Assembly (NCBI RefSeq): GCF_011806405.1
Contig: NZ_JAATOW010000026.1
Coordinates: 1-59,003, forward strand
Direction: 5' to 3'
DNA: 59,003 bases
From: Pseudooceanicola sp. HF7
GTDB taxonomy: Bacteria; Pseudomonadota; Alphaproteobacteria; Rhodobacterales; Rhodobacteraceae
Part shown: in pieces, positions 24,336-32,246 of the stretch
Position numbering within the stretch: position 1 is the stretch's first letter
How the letters are laid out: every line of letters starts with the position of its first letter
Notes under the pieces: model-generated
Told to the model about the DNA's origin: nothing
Seen by the model: only the letters and a program-made list of their open reading frames with translations
Database searches by the model: none
Position numbers and translations under genes: made by a program

Positions 24336-25325
24336 ATGACCAGATTGATCATGAACCGCCGGCGCCTGCTGGCAACGGGTGCGGCCTTTGGCGCGACGCC
24401 GCTGTTTGCGCCGGCCCTGCGTGCCCAAGGGGCACCGGTGAAGGTGGCGGGTATCCATGCCTCTCCGGTGGAGAACGCCTGGAACTCTGTCCTGCATGCG
24501 GCGATGGTCGCGGCGGATGCGGAGGGGGTAATCGATTACACCTTCTCCGAAGGGGTTTCGGCCACCGATTACCCGCGTGCCATGCGGGAGTATGCCGAGG
24601 CCGGCAACGTGCTGATCGTGGGCGAGGCCTATGCGGTGGAGCGCGAGGCGCGCAGCGTGGCGGCGGATTATCCCGACACGGCCTTCCTGCTGGGCTCTTC
24701 CGGCGGGCCGGCGGGCGACAACTTCGGCATCTTCGGCACCTGGAACTGGGAAGCGGCCTATCTTGCAGGCATGCTGGCCGGCGCGATGACCGAGACCGGC
24801 ACCGTGGGTTCTGTCGGGGCGATCCCGATCCCGGAGGTCAACATGCTGATCAACGGCTTCGCGGATGGCGTGAAGGCGGTGAACCCGGAGGCCAAGCACC
24901 TGGTCAGCTTCATCGGCACCTTCTTCGATCCGCCCAAGGCGCGCGAAGCCGGGCTGGCGCAGATCGACGGCGGCGCGGACATCCTGTTCGGCGAGCGGAT
25001 CGGCACGGCGGATGCGGCGCAGGAGCGCGGCATCAAGGCCGTCGGATCGCTGATCGATTACACCCCGCGCTATCCCGAGACGGTCTTTGCCAATGCCATG
25101 TGGAGCTTCCGCCCGCTGCTGGATGCGGCCCTGGCCGATGCGGTGGCCGGCAACCCGGTGGGCAAGGATTACACGCCCTTCAGCCTGATGAAGGATGGCG
25201 GCAATGACATCTTCTTCGTCGAGAGCATGGTGCCCGACGCGGCGATCGCGCCGATGATGGAGACCCGAGAGGCGATCCTGGCCGGGACCTTCGAGGTGCC
25301 GCGCAACTTCGACGAACCGGTCTGA
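24336..25325 (+). CDS. BMP-family ABC transporter substrate-binding protein with Tat-like signal
   Basis: 329 residues. N-terminus MNRRRLLATGAAFGATPLF (from residue 6) has the twin-arginine pattern RRxLL and cleaves probably near LRAQG. Mature protein follows the BMP/PnrA fold: VKVAGIHASPVENAWN, DYTFSEGVSATDYPRAM, FLLGSSGG, EAAYLAGMLAGAMTETGTVG and GADILFGERIGTADAAQERGIKAVG. BMP receptors bind nucleosides or related compounds. ATG 24336 follows AGGGAGA. Starts the operon BMP-amidase-ATPase-permease-permease. Confidence 0.92.
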   Translation: MTRLIMNRRRLLATGAAFGATPLFAPALRAQGAPVKVAGIHASPVENAWNSVLHAAMVAADAEGVIDYTFSEGVSATDYPRAMREYAEAGNVLIVGEAYAVEREARSVAADYPDTAFLLGSSGGPAGDNFGIFGTWNWEAAYLAGMLAGAMTETGTVGSVGAIPIPEVNMLINGFADGVKAVNPEAKHLVSFIGTFFDPPKAREAGLAQIDGGADILFGERIGTADAAQERGIKAVGSLIDYTPRYPETVFANAMWSFRPLLDAALADAVAGNPVGKDYTPFSLMKDGGNDIFFVESMVPDAAIAPMMETREAILAGTFEVPRNFDEPV

Positions 25326-25340
25326 GGCCGGAGTGACGAC

Positions 25341-26708
25341 GTGACGGTGGAACGGATCGGCGATGCGCTGGACCTTGCCGCGTGCATCGCCTCTGGCGCG
25401 ATGGACGCGGGGGAGGCGATGGCGCTTGCCCGGGTGCGGGCGGCGGACTGTGCGGAGCTGGGGGCTGTCTGCTGGATGGCGCCCGAGGGCGCGCTGGCGC
25501 AGCCCGCCCCCGGGCCCTTCGCCGGGGTGCCCTTGCTGGTCAAGGACCTGGGCGGGCCGTTCCGGGGCATCCCACTGCAACTGGGATCCGCGGCGCTTGC
25601 CGGGGATGCCGGGCTGGGGGATAGCGACCTGGCGGGCCGTTTCCGGGGGGCGGGCTTCCTGCCCTTCGGAGCGACCACCGTGCCGGAGCTGGGCCTGTCC
25701 CTGGGCTGCGAACCCGCCGTTGGTCCGGTCTGTCGCAACCCGCTTGATCCCAGGCTCAGCCCTGGCGGGTCCTCGGGCGGGGCAGCGGCGGCCGTGGCGG
25801 CGGGCATCGTGCCGCTGGCCCATGCCACCGATGCGGGCGGCTCGATCCGGGTGCCGGCGGCGGCCTGCGGGCTGGTGGGGCTGAAGCCCTCGGCCGGGGC
25901 GATCCCGGGGGGGCCGGGCTTTGGCAATGCGCTTGGCGGGATCGCCAGCGAGTTTGCCGTGACGCGCAGCCTGCGGGACAGCCGGGCGCTCTGGTCCTGT
26001 GTGGCGGGGGCGGCGCGCGGGCTGGTCCCGGTGCCGGCGCAATTGCCCCTAGGGAATGCGCTACGGATCGGGCTGCTGAGCGAGACCGAGGGCGTGACGC
26101 CCGAGCGGGAAGAGGCCCTGGAAGCCGCGGCCCTGGCGCTGGAGCGCGCGGGACATACCGTGGTGACGGTCGCCGCCTCTGACCTGGGGGCCATGCGGCA
26201 GGCCTGCGACCGGGTCTTTGCGGGCTATGTCAGCGTGAACCTTGTGGCGGCAGTTGCGGCGGGGCTGGACCTTGGGCAGGTGGAGCCGCTGACGCGGGCC
26301 TTCCATGAGCGCGGTCTGGGCATCAGTGCCGCGCAGCTCTGGCAGATGCAGGCGGAGGCGGCGCAGGCGGCCCATGCGCTTTGGCAAGTGTTTGATAATA
26401 TTGATATTCTGATCGCGCCGATGCTGTCGGATGCGCCTCGTCCGCTGGGCTCTTTCCCGACGGATCACGGCGATACGGAGGGCCACCTGGCCCGGATGAG
26501 CGCCTTTGCGCCCTATGCGACCCTGGCCAATGTCACCGGCTTTCCGGCGCTCACGCTGCCCTTCGGTGCGGATGGCAATCGCCTGCCGCTGCCGGTGCAG
26601 ATGATCGCGCCGCAGGGCGGGGATCTGCGCCTGCTGGCCCTGGCAGAGGTATTGGAACGGGAGGGCCGCTGGACCCACCCGATCCCGGTTTTCGGAGGCG
26701 CGACATGA
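25341..26708 (+). CDS. Amidase (amidase signature family)
   Basis: 455 residues from GTG 25341 (GGAG about 9 bases upstream), 15 bp after the BMP gene. Catalytic Lys in GVPLLVKDLG (about 61-70), Gly/Ser-rich SPGGSSGGAAAAVAAG (about 139-154) holding the cis-Ser, and ATDAGGSIRVPAAACGLVGLK (about 161-181) with the nucleophilic Ser in GGSIR. Hydrolyses an amide. Its place between the receptor and the ATPase of the same importer suggests that the imported compound, or a ring-opened product of it, is an amide or ureide. Confidence 0.92.
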   Translation: MTVERIGDALDLAACIASGAMDAGEAMALARVRAADCAELGAVCWMAPEGALAQPAPGPFAGVPLLVKDLGGPFRGIPLQLGSAALAGDAGLGDSDLAGRFRGAGFLPFGATTVPELGLSLGCEPAVGPVCRNPLDPRLSPGGSSGGAAAAVAAGIVPLAHATDAGGSIRVPAAACGLVGLKPSAGAIPGGPGFGNALGGIASEFAVTRSLRDSRALWSCVAGAARGLVPVPAQLPLGNALRIGLLSETEGVTPEREEALEAAALALERAGHTVVTVAASDLGAMRQACDRVFAGYVSVNLVAAVAAGLDLGQVEPLTRAFHERGLGISAAQLWQMQAEAAQAAHALWQVFDNIDILIAPMLSDAPRPLGSFPTDHGDTEGHLARMSAFAPYATLANVTGFPALTLPFGADGNRLPLPVQMIAPQGGDLRLLALAEVLEREGRWTHPIPVFGGAT

Positions 26709-28237
26709 GGGTGCTTGAGCTTCAGTCGATCACCAAGCGTTTCGGCGCGGTGACCGCGAACGAGGATGTCTCTCTTCACCTCGACAAGGGAGAGATCATC
26801 GCCCTGCTGGGAGAAAACGGCGCGGGTAAGACGACGCTGATGTCGATCCTGTTCGGTCATTACACCGCCGATGCGGGCACCGTCCGGGTCGAGGGGGCAG
26901 AGCTGCCACCCGGCAAGCCGCGGGCGGCGATCCGCGCCGGGGTGGGCATGGTGCATCAGCACTTTGCCCTGGCGCCGAACCTGACGGTTCTGGAAAACGT
27001 CATGACCGGCACGGAAAGCCTGTGGAAGCTGCGCTCTGACCGGGCGGGCGCGCGGCGCAAGCTGGCGGATCTGTCGGCGAAATTCGGGCTGAAGGTGGAT
27101 CCTGATGCACGGGTGTCAGAGCTTTCGGTGGGCGAATGCCAGCGGGTGGAGATCCTGAAGGCGCTCTACAACGATGCCCGCATCCTGATCCTGGATGAAC
27201 CCACCGCCGTGCTGACCGCCCAGGAGGCAGAGGGGCTGTTTGCCACCCTGCGCGAGATGGCCGCAAAGGGGCTGTCGCTGATCTTCATCTCCCACAAGCT
27301 GCACGAGGTCATGTCGGCCTCTGACCGGGTGGTGGTGCTGCGCGGGGGGCGCGTGGTGGCCGAACGGCGCACGCCCGAGACAAGCAAGGAAGAACTGGCA
27401 GAGCTGATGGTGGGCCGCGCCGTGCAGCGCCCCGAACGGGTGCCGGGCCGTCCGGGCGCCGTGCTGCTGGAGGGCGTCGACCTGACGCTGGGCGGCAAGG
27501 GCGGGGCCAGCCTGAAGGGCGTCAACTTCCGCCTGCATGCCGGAGAGACGCTGGGGATCATCGGGGTTTCCGGAAACGGGCAGACCACGCTGGCCGGGCT
27601 GGTGTCCGGCCTTTATCCGCCCGATGGCGGCGCGCTTCTGCTGCGCGGCCATCGCCCGGCGCGCCATGACGTGCCCCATGCCATCGCCGCCGGGATCGGC
27701 CGGATCCCGGAGGATCGCAATGCCGAAGGGGCCATCGGCGACATGGCGACCTGGGAGAACGTGGTGCTGGAGCGGATCTGGGATCCGGAGTTCTCTTCCC
27801 GCGGGATCGTCCGGCGGGGGGCGGCGAAACAGGCCACGCAAGAGATCATCCGCGATCACGACGTGCGCGGGGCCAGCGTGGACGGGCGCATCCGCCTGCT
27901 GTCGGGGGGCAACATGCAGAAGCTGATCCTGGGCCGTGTGCTGCGCGCGGGGCCGGAGATCCTGGTGGCCGCCCAGCCCAGCCGTGGGCTGGACGAGGGC
28001 GCGATTGCCGGGGTGCATGAACGCCTGCTTGAGGCGCGGGGCAAGGGCGCCGGGGTGCTTCTGATCTCGGAAGACCTGGACGAGGTCATGGCGCTGTCGG
28101 ACCGGGTGCAGGCCATCGTGGGCGGAAAGCTGTCCCCCGCGATCCCGGTCGAGGCCGCCGATGCGCGGCTGTTGGGACTGATGATGGCGGGCGACTGGTC
28201 CGTCGCGAAGGAAATCGAGGGCGCAGATGCGGTTTGA
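26705..28237 (+). CDS. BMP-type ABC transporter ATPase with two nucleotide-binding domains
   Basis: 510 residues, tandem ABC domains as in nucleoside/sugar importers (NupO/YufO, RbsA). First domain intact: GENGAGKTT (about 38-46), LSVGECQRVEILKAL (about 140-154), ILILDEPTAV. Second domain degenerate: GVSGNGQTTL (about 288-297) lacks the Walker A Lys-Ser/Thr, signature LSGGNMQKLILGRVL is kept (about 399-413), and Walker B reads ILVAAQP with Gln in place of catalytic Glu. So only one composite ATP site is likely to be active, a feature seen in this family. Overlaps the amidase by 4 bp. Confidence 0.93.
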   Translation: MRVLELQSITKRFGAVTANEDVSLHLDKGEIIALLGENGAGKTTLMSILFGHYTADAGTVRVEGAELPPGKPRAAIRAGVGMVHQHFALAPNLTVLENVMTGTESLWKLRSDRAGARRKLADLSAKFGLKVDPDARVSELSVGECQRVEILKALYNDARILILDEPTAVLTAQEAEGLFATLREMAAKGLSLIFISHKLHEVMSASDRVVVLRGGRVVAERRTPETSKEELAELMVGRAVQRPERVPGRPGAVLLEGVDLTLGGKGGASLKGVNFRLHAGETLGIIGVSGNGQTTLAGLVSGLYPPDGGALLLRGHRPARHDVPHAIAAGIGRIPEDRNAEGAIGDMATWENVVLERIWDPEFSSRGIVRRGAAKQATQEIIRDHDVRGASVDGRIRLLSGGNMQKLILGRVLRAGPEILVAAQPSRGLDEGAIAGVHERLLEARGKGAGVLLISEDLDEVMALSDRVQAIVGGKLSPAIPVEAADARLLGLMMAGDWSVAKEIEGADAV

Positions 28238-29279
28238 ACGACGGGACCACCCTTCGACGGGGCTGGTGCTTTTGGCGCCGGTGGGCGCGGTGCTGGCGGC
28301 ACTGGTGGTGGCGGGCCTGCTGATCGCCATCGCCGGGGCCAATGCATTCGAGGCCTACGGGCTGATCCTGAAGGGCGCCTTTGGCTCTCGCCTTGGGTTT
28401 TCCGAGACGCTGACGCGGGCGACGCCGCTGATCCTGACCGGGCTGGCGGCTGCGGTGGCCTTTCGCGCCAAGCTCTGGAACATCGGCGGCGAGGGGCAGT
28501 TCTACATCGGCGCGCTGGCGGTGGCGGCCTTTGGCATGATCCCGGCGGTGGCCGGGCTGCCGCCGGTGCTGGCGGTGGCGCTTTGCCTGCTGGCTGGGGC
28601 CGTGGCCGGGATGCTCATGCTGCTGGGCCCACTGGCCCTGCGGCTGAAGTTCGGCGTGGACGAGGTGGTGACATCGCTGTTGCTGAACTTCGTTGCGGTG
28701 CTCTTCGTGTCGATGATGATCGAGGGAGCGATGAAGGATCCGCTGGCCTTCGGCTGGCCCAGCTCCGTCCCGGTGCCGGGCAATGCCGAGCTGCCCAAGT
28801 TGATGGAGCGCACGCGGCTGCACGCTGGCCTGCTGATCGCCGTGGGCGCGGCGGTGGCGGTCTGGCTGGTGCAGGCGCGCACGGTCTTCGGAATGCGGTC
28901 GCGCGCGGCGGGTCTGAACCCGCGGGCGGCCAGTTTCGCCGGGGTGCCTCTGGGGCGCACGCTGGTCTCTGTCGCCTGCCTGTCGGGCGGGCTGGCGGGG
29001 CTGGCCGGCGCGATCGAGGTGCTGGGGGTCAAGGGCTATGTCACCACGGACCTGTCGCCCGGCTATGGCTATTCCGGGATCATCATCGCGATGCTGGCCA
29101 ACCTGAACCCGCTGGGCGTGATCGCGGCGGCGCTGTTCAGCGCGGTGATGTTCGTGGGCGCGGATTCCATGAGCCGGGCGCTCTCGATCCCCAGTTACAT
29201 CGCGGATGTGACCGTGGCGCTGAGCCTGCTGACCATGCTGGTGGCGCTATTCCTTACCCAGTACAGGATCCGGCGATGA
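28227..29279 (+). CDS. BMP-type ABC transporter permease (NupP/YufP-like)
   Basis: 350 residues, 8-10 membrane segments. GLAAAVAFRAKLWNIGGEGQFYIGALAV (about 71-98) is the hallmark of this permease class, with GLNPRAASFAGVP near 229-241 and VKGYVTTDLSPGYGYSGIIIAML around 267-289. It overlaps the ATPase gene by 11 bp and the next permease by 4 bp. Confidence 0.92.
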   Translation: MRFERRDHPSTGLVLLAPVGAVLAALVVAGLLIAIAGANAFEAYGLILKGAFGSRLGFSETLTRATPLILTGLAAAVAFRAKLWNIGGEGQFYIGALAVAAFGMIPAVAGLPPVLAVALCLLAGAVAGMLMLLGPLALRLKFGVDEVVTSLLLNFVAVLFVSMMIEGAMKDPLAFGWPSSVPVPGNAELPKLMERTRLHAGLLIAVGAAVAVWLVQARTVFGMRSRAAGLNPRAASFAGVPLGRTLVSVACLSGGLAGLAGAIEVLGVKGYVTTDLSPGYGYSGIIIAMLANLNPLGVIAAALFSAVMFVGADSMSRALSIPSYIADVTVALSLLTMLVALFLTQYRIRR

Positions 29280-30217
29280 ACGTGATTTTAGATATCCTGT
29301 CCTCTGTCGGCATGTGGGAGGCGGTGCTGCGCATCGCCACGCCGCTGATCTTCGGCACCCTGGGCGTGCTGCTGTGCGAGCGGGTAGGGGTGCTGAACCT
29401 GGGCATCGAGGGGATCATGACCTTCGGCGCCATGCTGGGCTGGCTGACGGTCTATTCCGGCGGCGACCTCTGGATGGGGCTGGTGATGGCCGGCGTGGGG
29501 GGCGCGATGTTCGGGCTGCTGCACGCGGTGCTGACCGTACCCCTGGGGCTGAGCCAGCACGTGACGGGTCTGGGCATCACGCTCTTTGCCTCGAGCTTTG
29601 CCTATTACGTCTTCCGCCTGGCGGTGCCGACCGCGACCTCTCCGCCGACGGTGGAGCCCTTCCGGCCGCTGGCGGTGCCGGGTTTGTCTGAGATCCCTTT
29701 CGTGGGGCAGGTGCTGTTCAACCAGACCGCGCCGACCTACCTGGCGCTGGCGCTGGTGGCGGCATTGGCCTGGTGCCTCTACCGGACGCCGCTTGGCTTG
29801 GCGCTGCGGATGACGGGGGAGAACCCCCACGCGGTGGATGCCCAGGGGATCAACCCGGTCAGCCTGCGTATCGGCACGATCATGGCGGGCTCTGCGCTGA
29901 TGGGGATGGGCGGGGCCTTCCTGACGCTGGCGGCCTTCAACAGCTTCTTCCCGACCATGGTGCAGGGGCGGGGGTGGATCTGCGTCGCGCTGGTGGTTTT
30001 TGCCTCCTGGCGGCCGGGGCGGGCGCTGCTGGGCGCGCTGCTGTTCGCCTTCTTCGATGCCTTCCAGCTGCGGCTGCAGACGGTGGTGGAAGGGGTGCCC
30101 TACCAGCTGTTCCTGATGCTGCCCTATGCGCTGTCGATCCTGGCGCTGGTGCTGATGGCACGCCGCGCCCGGGTGCCGCAGGCCCTGATGCAGCCCTATC
30201 GGCGCGGCGAGCGCTGA
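29276..30217 (+). CDS. BMP-type ABC transporter permease (NupQ/YufQ-like)
   Basis: 313 residues, about eight membrane segments. TPLIFGTLGVLLCERVGVLNLGIEGIMTFGAM (about 22-53) is characteristic, then RMTGENPHAVDAQGINP (about 179-195). ATG in the 4-bp overlap with the first permease; last gene of the operon. The overlap chain shows ATPase and both permeases are made together. Confidence 0.92.
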   Translation: MNVILDILSSVGMWEAVLRIATPLIFGTLGVLLCERVGVLNLGIEGIMTFGAMLGWLTVYSGGDLWMGLVMAGVGGAMFGLLHAVLTVPLGLSQHVTGLGITLFASSFAYYVFRLAVPTATSPPTVEPFRPLAVPGLSEIPFVGQVLFNQTAPTYLALALVAALAWCLYRTPLGLALRMTGENPHAVDAQGINPVSLRIGTIMAGSALMGMGGAFLTLAAFNSFFPTMVQGRGWICVALVVFASWRPGRALLGALLFAFFDAFQLRLQTVVEGVPYQLFLMLPYALSILALVLMARRARVPQALMQPYRRGER

Positions 30218-30242
30218 AGGGCGGACAGGCGCGCTGACGGTG

Positions 30243-30286
30243 GGGGCGGGATGCCTCCGGCGGGAGTTTTTCGGCAAGAAGAAGGG
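30243..30286. repeat. Intergenic repeat, copy 2, probable terminator
   Basis: CCTCC-GGC-GGGAG hairpin followed by TTTTT, then CGGCAAGAAGAAGG. The right part repeats the element at 24027-24060. It lies between the convergent BMP and hipBA operons, where the hairpin plus T-run would end the BMP transcript. Confidence 0.55.
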
Positions 30287-30312
30287 GCTGGCGCGCGGAG
30301 GTTCGCGGGGGC

Positions 30313-31635
30313 TCAGGCGGTGAGGGTGCCGCGCTCCAGCGCGTCGGTGAAGAGCGTCATGCGCTGGCGGGCGGTTTCCAGGATCGGCGTGGCGACGCGA
30401 TCGGGGAAGGTGGCGGGCAGCCCTGCGGCGGCCTGGTCGAGGGCCTCCGGCCGGGCGAGGTCCGCGAAGGCGTCCTGCGCGAGAGCAGGGGGAATGCCGG
30501 CGCGGGCGGCGGATTGGGCGAAGTGGCGCGGGTGGACCTGGTCGATCCGGTAGTGGCGGCGCTGGCCGACGGACATGGCCAGCTGGACCTCCCGGTGGCG
30601 CAGGGCGGCGCTGGCGGCATGGGGGGCGGCCGAGAGGATGTCGTAGAGCGGTGTCATCCGGTAGCCGCCGGGGCCGAGGTGAAGCGAGAAGTTCTTGGCG
30701 TGGCCATCGGTGGCGGTGAGCATCCAGAACAGCACCTGGGCCTTCAGCAGCAGCTTCATGTCGCCGGCCCGGTCGATGGAGCCGGCCGCGAGGCTGACGC
30801 AGGCGCGGAAATCCGGGCCGCCGTGTTGCTGGTACTTTTGCCCCGATTCCAGGCCGAGAGCTTGCAGGAAATCCTCTTGCGGGAGGCGGACCATGCCACC
30901 GCGCGCCCTTGGGCCGCGGTCGAACCGGGTGATGACCAGGGCTTTCTGATCCTCGAAACGGGCGATCTCTGCCTGGTTGACGGGCAGGCCGAGGGCCCCG
31001 GCGATGCGCAGGCAGAGGTATTCGTTCTCTACACTGTCGGAGAGGTCGATCTGCCCCGCGACAAGGCCCATGGGCCGCTTGAAGATATGGGTGGTGGGGG
31101 CCACGCCAAGGGGCTGGTGCCAGGCGCCGTCGCGGCGCAGGAAGGCGGTCTTTTCCTGCGCGCCGGCCAGGGAGATCCGGAAGGGCGACTGGCCGTCTAG
31201 CCCCAGCGGGGCGCTGGCGAGGTTGCGCAGGGTGCGGGCGATCTGGGCCTCTGAGCGGGGCGTGCTGTCCAGGCGGAAGGGATCGCCGGGGTCGCTGTCC
31301 GGGGGCAGGAACTGGAGCGCGCCGATGCAGTCGCGCCCGATGGCCGCCAGCAGGTCATGGGGGCGGGGGCTGCGGGCCTCTGTCCGTTCGGCGATCAGGC
31401 GGCGCAGGTCGGGGTTGTCCGGCAGCAGGTTTTCAAACACCGCCGTGACATGGGCCCCCCGTTGCACGCCGGTATCCAGCGGCAGCTGGCGCGAGATGGC
31501 GAAGCGGTTTTCCCAGTCCAGCCACTCGCCTGCATATTGAAAAGAGGTCCCGCCGGAGGGCGAGAAGCCGTAGTGGCCGACCAGCCGTCCGTTCATGCGG
31601 ACATCCAGCATGCGTGTCAGGGGAGGGCGGCCCAT
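30313..31635 (-). CDS. hipA: HipA-type serine/threonine kinase toxin
   Basis: 440 residues, full length for HipA. N-terminal domain MLDVRMNGRLVGHYGF and RQLPLDTG; P-loop-like SLAGAQEKTAFL (about 153-164), ATP-binding Lys in THIFKRP, SVENEYLCLRIAGALGLPV, ALVITRFDR, then catalytic loop TATDGHAKNFSLHL (about 314-327) and MTPLYDILSAA. HipA phosphorylates a glutamyl-tRNA synthetase in the best studied case and halts growth. Its ATG directly follows the hipB stop (TGA-ATG), so the pair is coupled. As an accessory replicon gene it may act as a stabiliser. Confidence 0.92.
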   Translation of the reverse strand: MGRPPLTRMLDVRMNGRLVGHYGFSPSGGTSFQYAGEWLDWENRFAISRQLPLDTGVQRGAHVTAVFENLLPDNPDLRRLIAERTEARSPRPHDLLAAIGRDCIGALQFLPPDSDPGDPFRLDSTPRSEAQIARTLRNLASAPLGLDGQSPFRISLAGAQEKTAFLRRDGAWHQPLGVAPTTHIFKRPMGLVAGQIDLSDSVENEYLCLRIAGALGLPVNQAEIARFEDQKALVITRFDRGPRARGGMVRLPQEDFLQALGLESGQKYQQHGGPDFRACVSLAAGSIDRAGDMKLLLKAQVLFWMLTATDGHAKNFSLHLGPGGYRMTPLYDILSAAPHAASAALRHREVQLAMSVGQRRHYRIDQVHPRHFAQSAARAGIPPALAQDAFADLARPEALDQAAAGLPATFPDRVATPILETARQRMTLFTDALERGTLTA

Positions 31636-31884
31636 TCAGAAGATATCCCCGATCTCGCCCGGCGCGGCCTGTCCCAGGGGGGTGGCAGAAAGCTCTGACC
31701 CTAGGGCGGCGAGGACGGCGAGCATGGTGGAGACGCGCGGTTCATTGGCGCCGTTTTCCAGCCGCGAGATATGCTTGGTCGCCAAGCCGGCGCGCTGGCC
31801 AAGCTCTGCCTGGGTCCAGCCGCGCGCGCGGCGTTCGCGGCGGACGAGGTCCGAGAAATCCTTGAGGCTGCGGATCTTGTCCAT
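31636..31884 (-). CDS. hipB: HipB-type antitoxin (XRE helix-turn-helix)
   Basis: 82 residues from ATG 31884, chosen for CGGAG six bases upstream; an ATG at 31926 would add 14 residues but lacks a ribosome site. XRE helix-turn-helix WTQAELGQRAGLATKHISRL (about 24-43) followed by ENGANEPRVSTMLAVLAAL. It binds HipA and represses its own promoter through palindromes upstream (31932-31973). Short acidic tail suits rapid turnover, as is usual for HipB. Confidence 0.9.
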   Translation of the reverse strand: MDKIRSLKDFSDLVRRERRARGWTQAELGQRAGLATKHISRLENGANEPRVSTMLAVLAALGSELSATPLGQAAPGEIGDIF

Positions 31885-31931
31885 GTGCGCTCCGTCGGGG
31901 TAACGAGTTTGGGATAAATGCAACATGGTAC

Positions 31932-31973
31932 AAGTAGGTTACTTTTGCAAGAAATCCCAAAGGTGTTACCTTT
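31932..31973. promoter_or_regulatory. Two HipB operator palindromes
   Basis: AAAGGT-GTT-ACCTTT (31959-31973, perfect 6-bp arms) and AAGTA-GGT-TACTT (31932-31944, perfect 5-bp arms), centres 28 bp apart, 48-90 bp upstream of hipB. They share the xAxGTx-3-xACxTx layout. HipB of other bacteria binds paired palindromes in its promoter; the assignment is by position and symmetry. Confidence 0.55.
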
Positions 31974-32246
31974 TGGGGCGTTGTGGGGGTGTTTTCAGGC
32001 CGGGTGGGACAGGGGGTCAGGGGCCAAGTGGCGCAGCAGCGTGCCGTGGTCGGGCAGGCTGTCCAGGAGTTGGAGGGTCAGCTGCGTGGTCTTGGCCGGG
32101 GCGGGGCAGGGGTCTCCAAGGGCGCAATGTTCAAATGCGCGTCTGTCGCGCTCTTTGGATAGTCGGCGCGTTCTTGAGCCCCTAGAAAATCCAAATGTCC
32201 CGGACATCCCACTCGGACCGCCTGTTCAATTTCCGCAACGGCCAGA
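31974..32246. other. Gap between hipBA promoter and the island; composition change
   Basis: About 270 bp without a recognised gene. GC content drops from here to the right. ATGTCC-C-GGACAT (32195-32207) is a perfect 6-bp-arm palindrome 40 bp before the aldehyde dehydrogenase and a possible operator. A 70-codon minus frame (31995-32207) could be the tail of a lost gene but was not recognised. Confidence 0.4.

Noticed and set aside
23412-26042. 876-codon open frame on the minus strand
   Set aside because: Antisense to parB, the BMP gene and the amidase, all of which have clear family motifs; the translation is low-complexity Arg/Ala/Pro-rich, typical of a shadow in high-GC DNA.
27785-27805. 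TTCCCGCGGGA near 27.8 kb as a further partition palindrome
   Set aside because: Shares only the CCGCGG core; arms do not match the 22-bp consensus.
31995-32207. 70-codon minus-strand frame next to hipB
   Set aside because: Could be the tail of a lost gene, but no family was recognised and there is no ribosome site; noted only in the intergenic entry.
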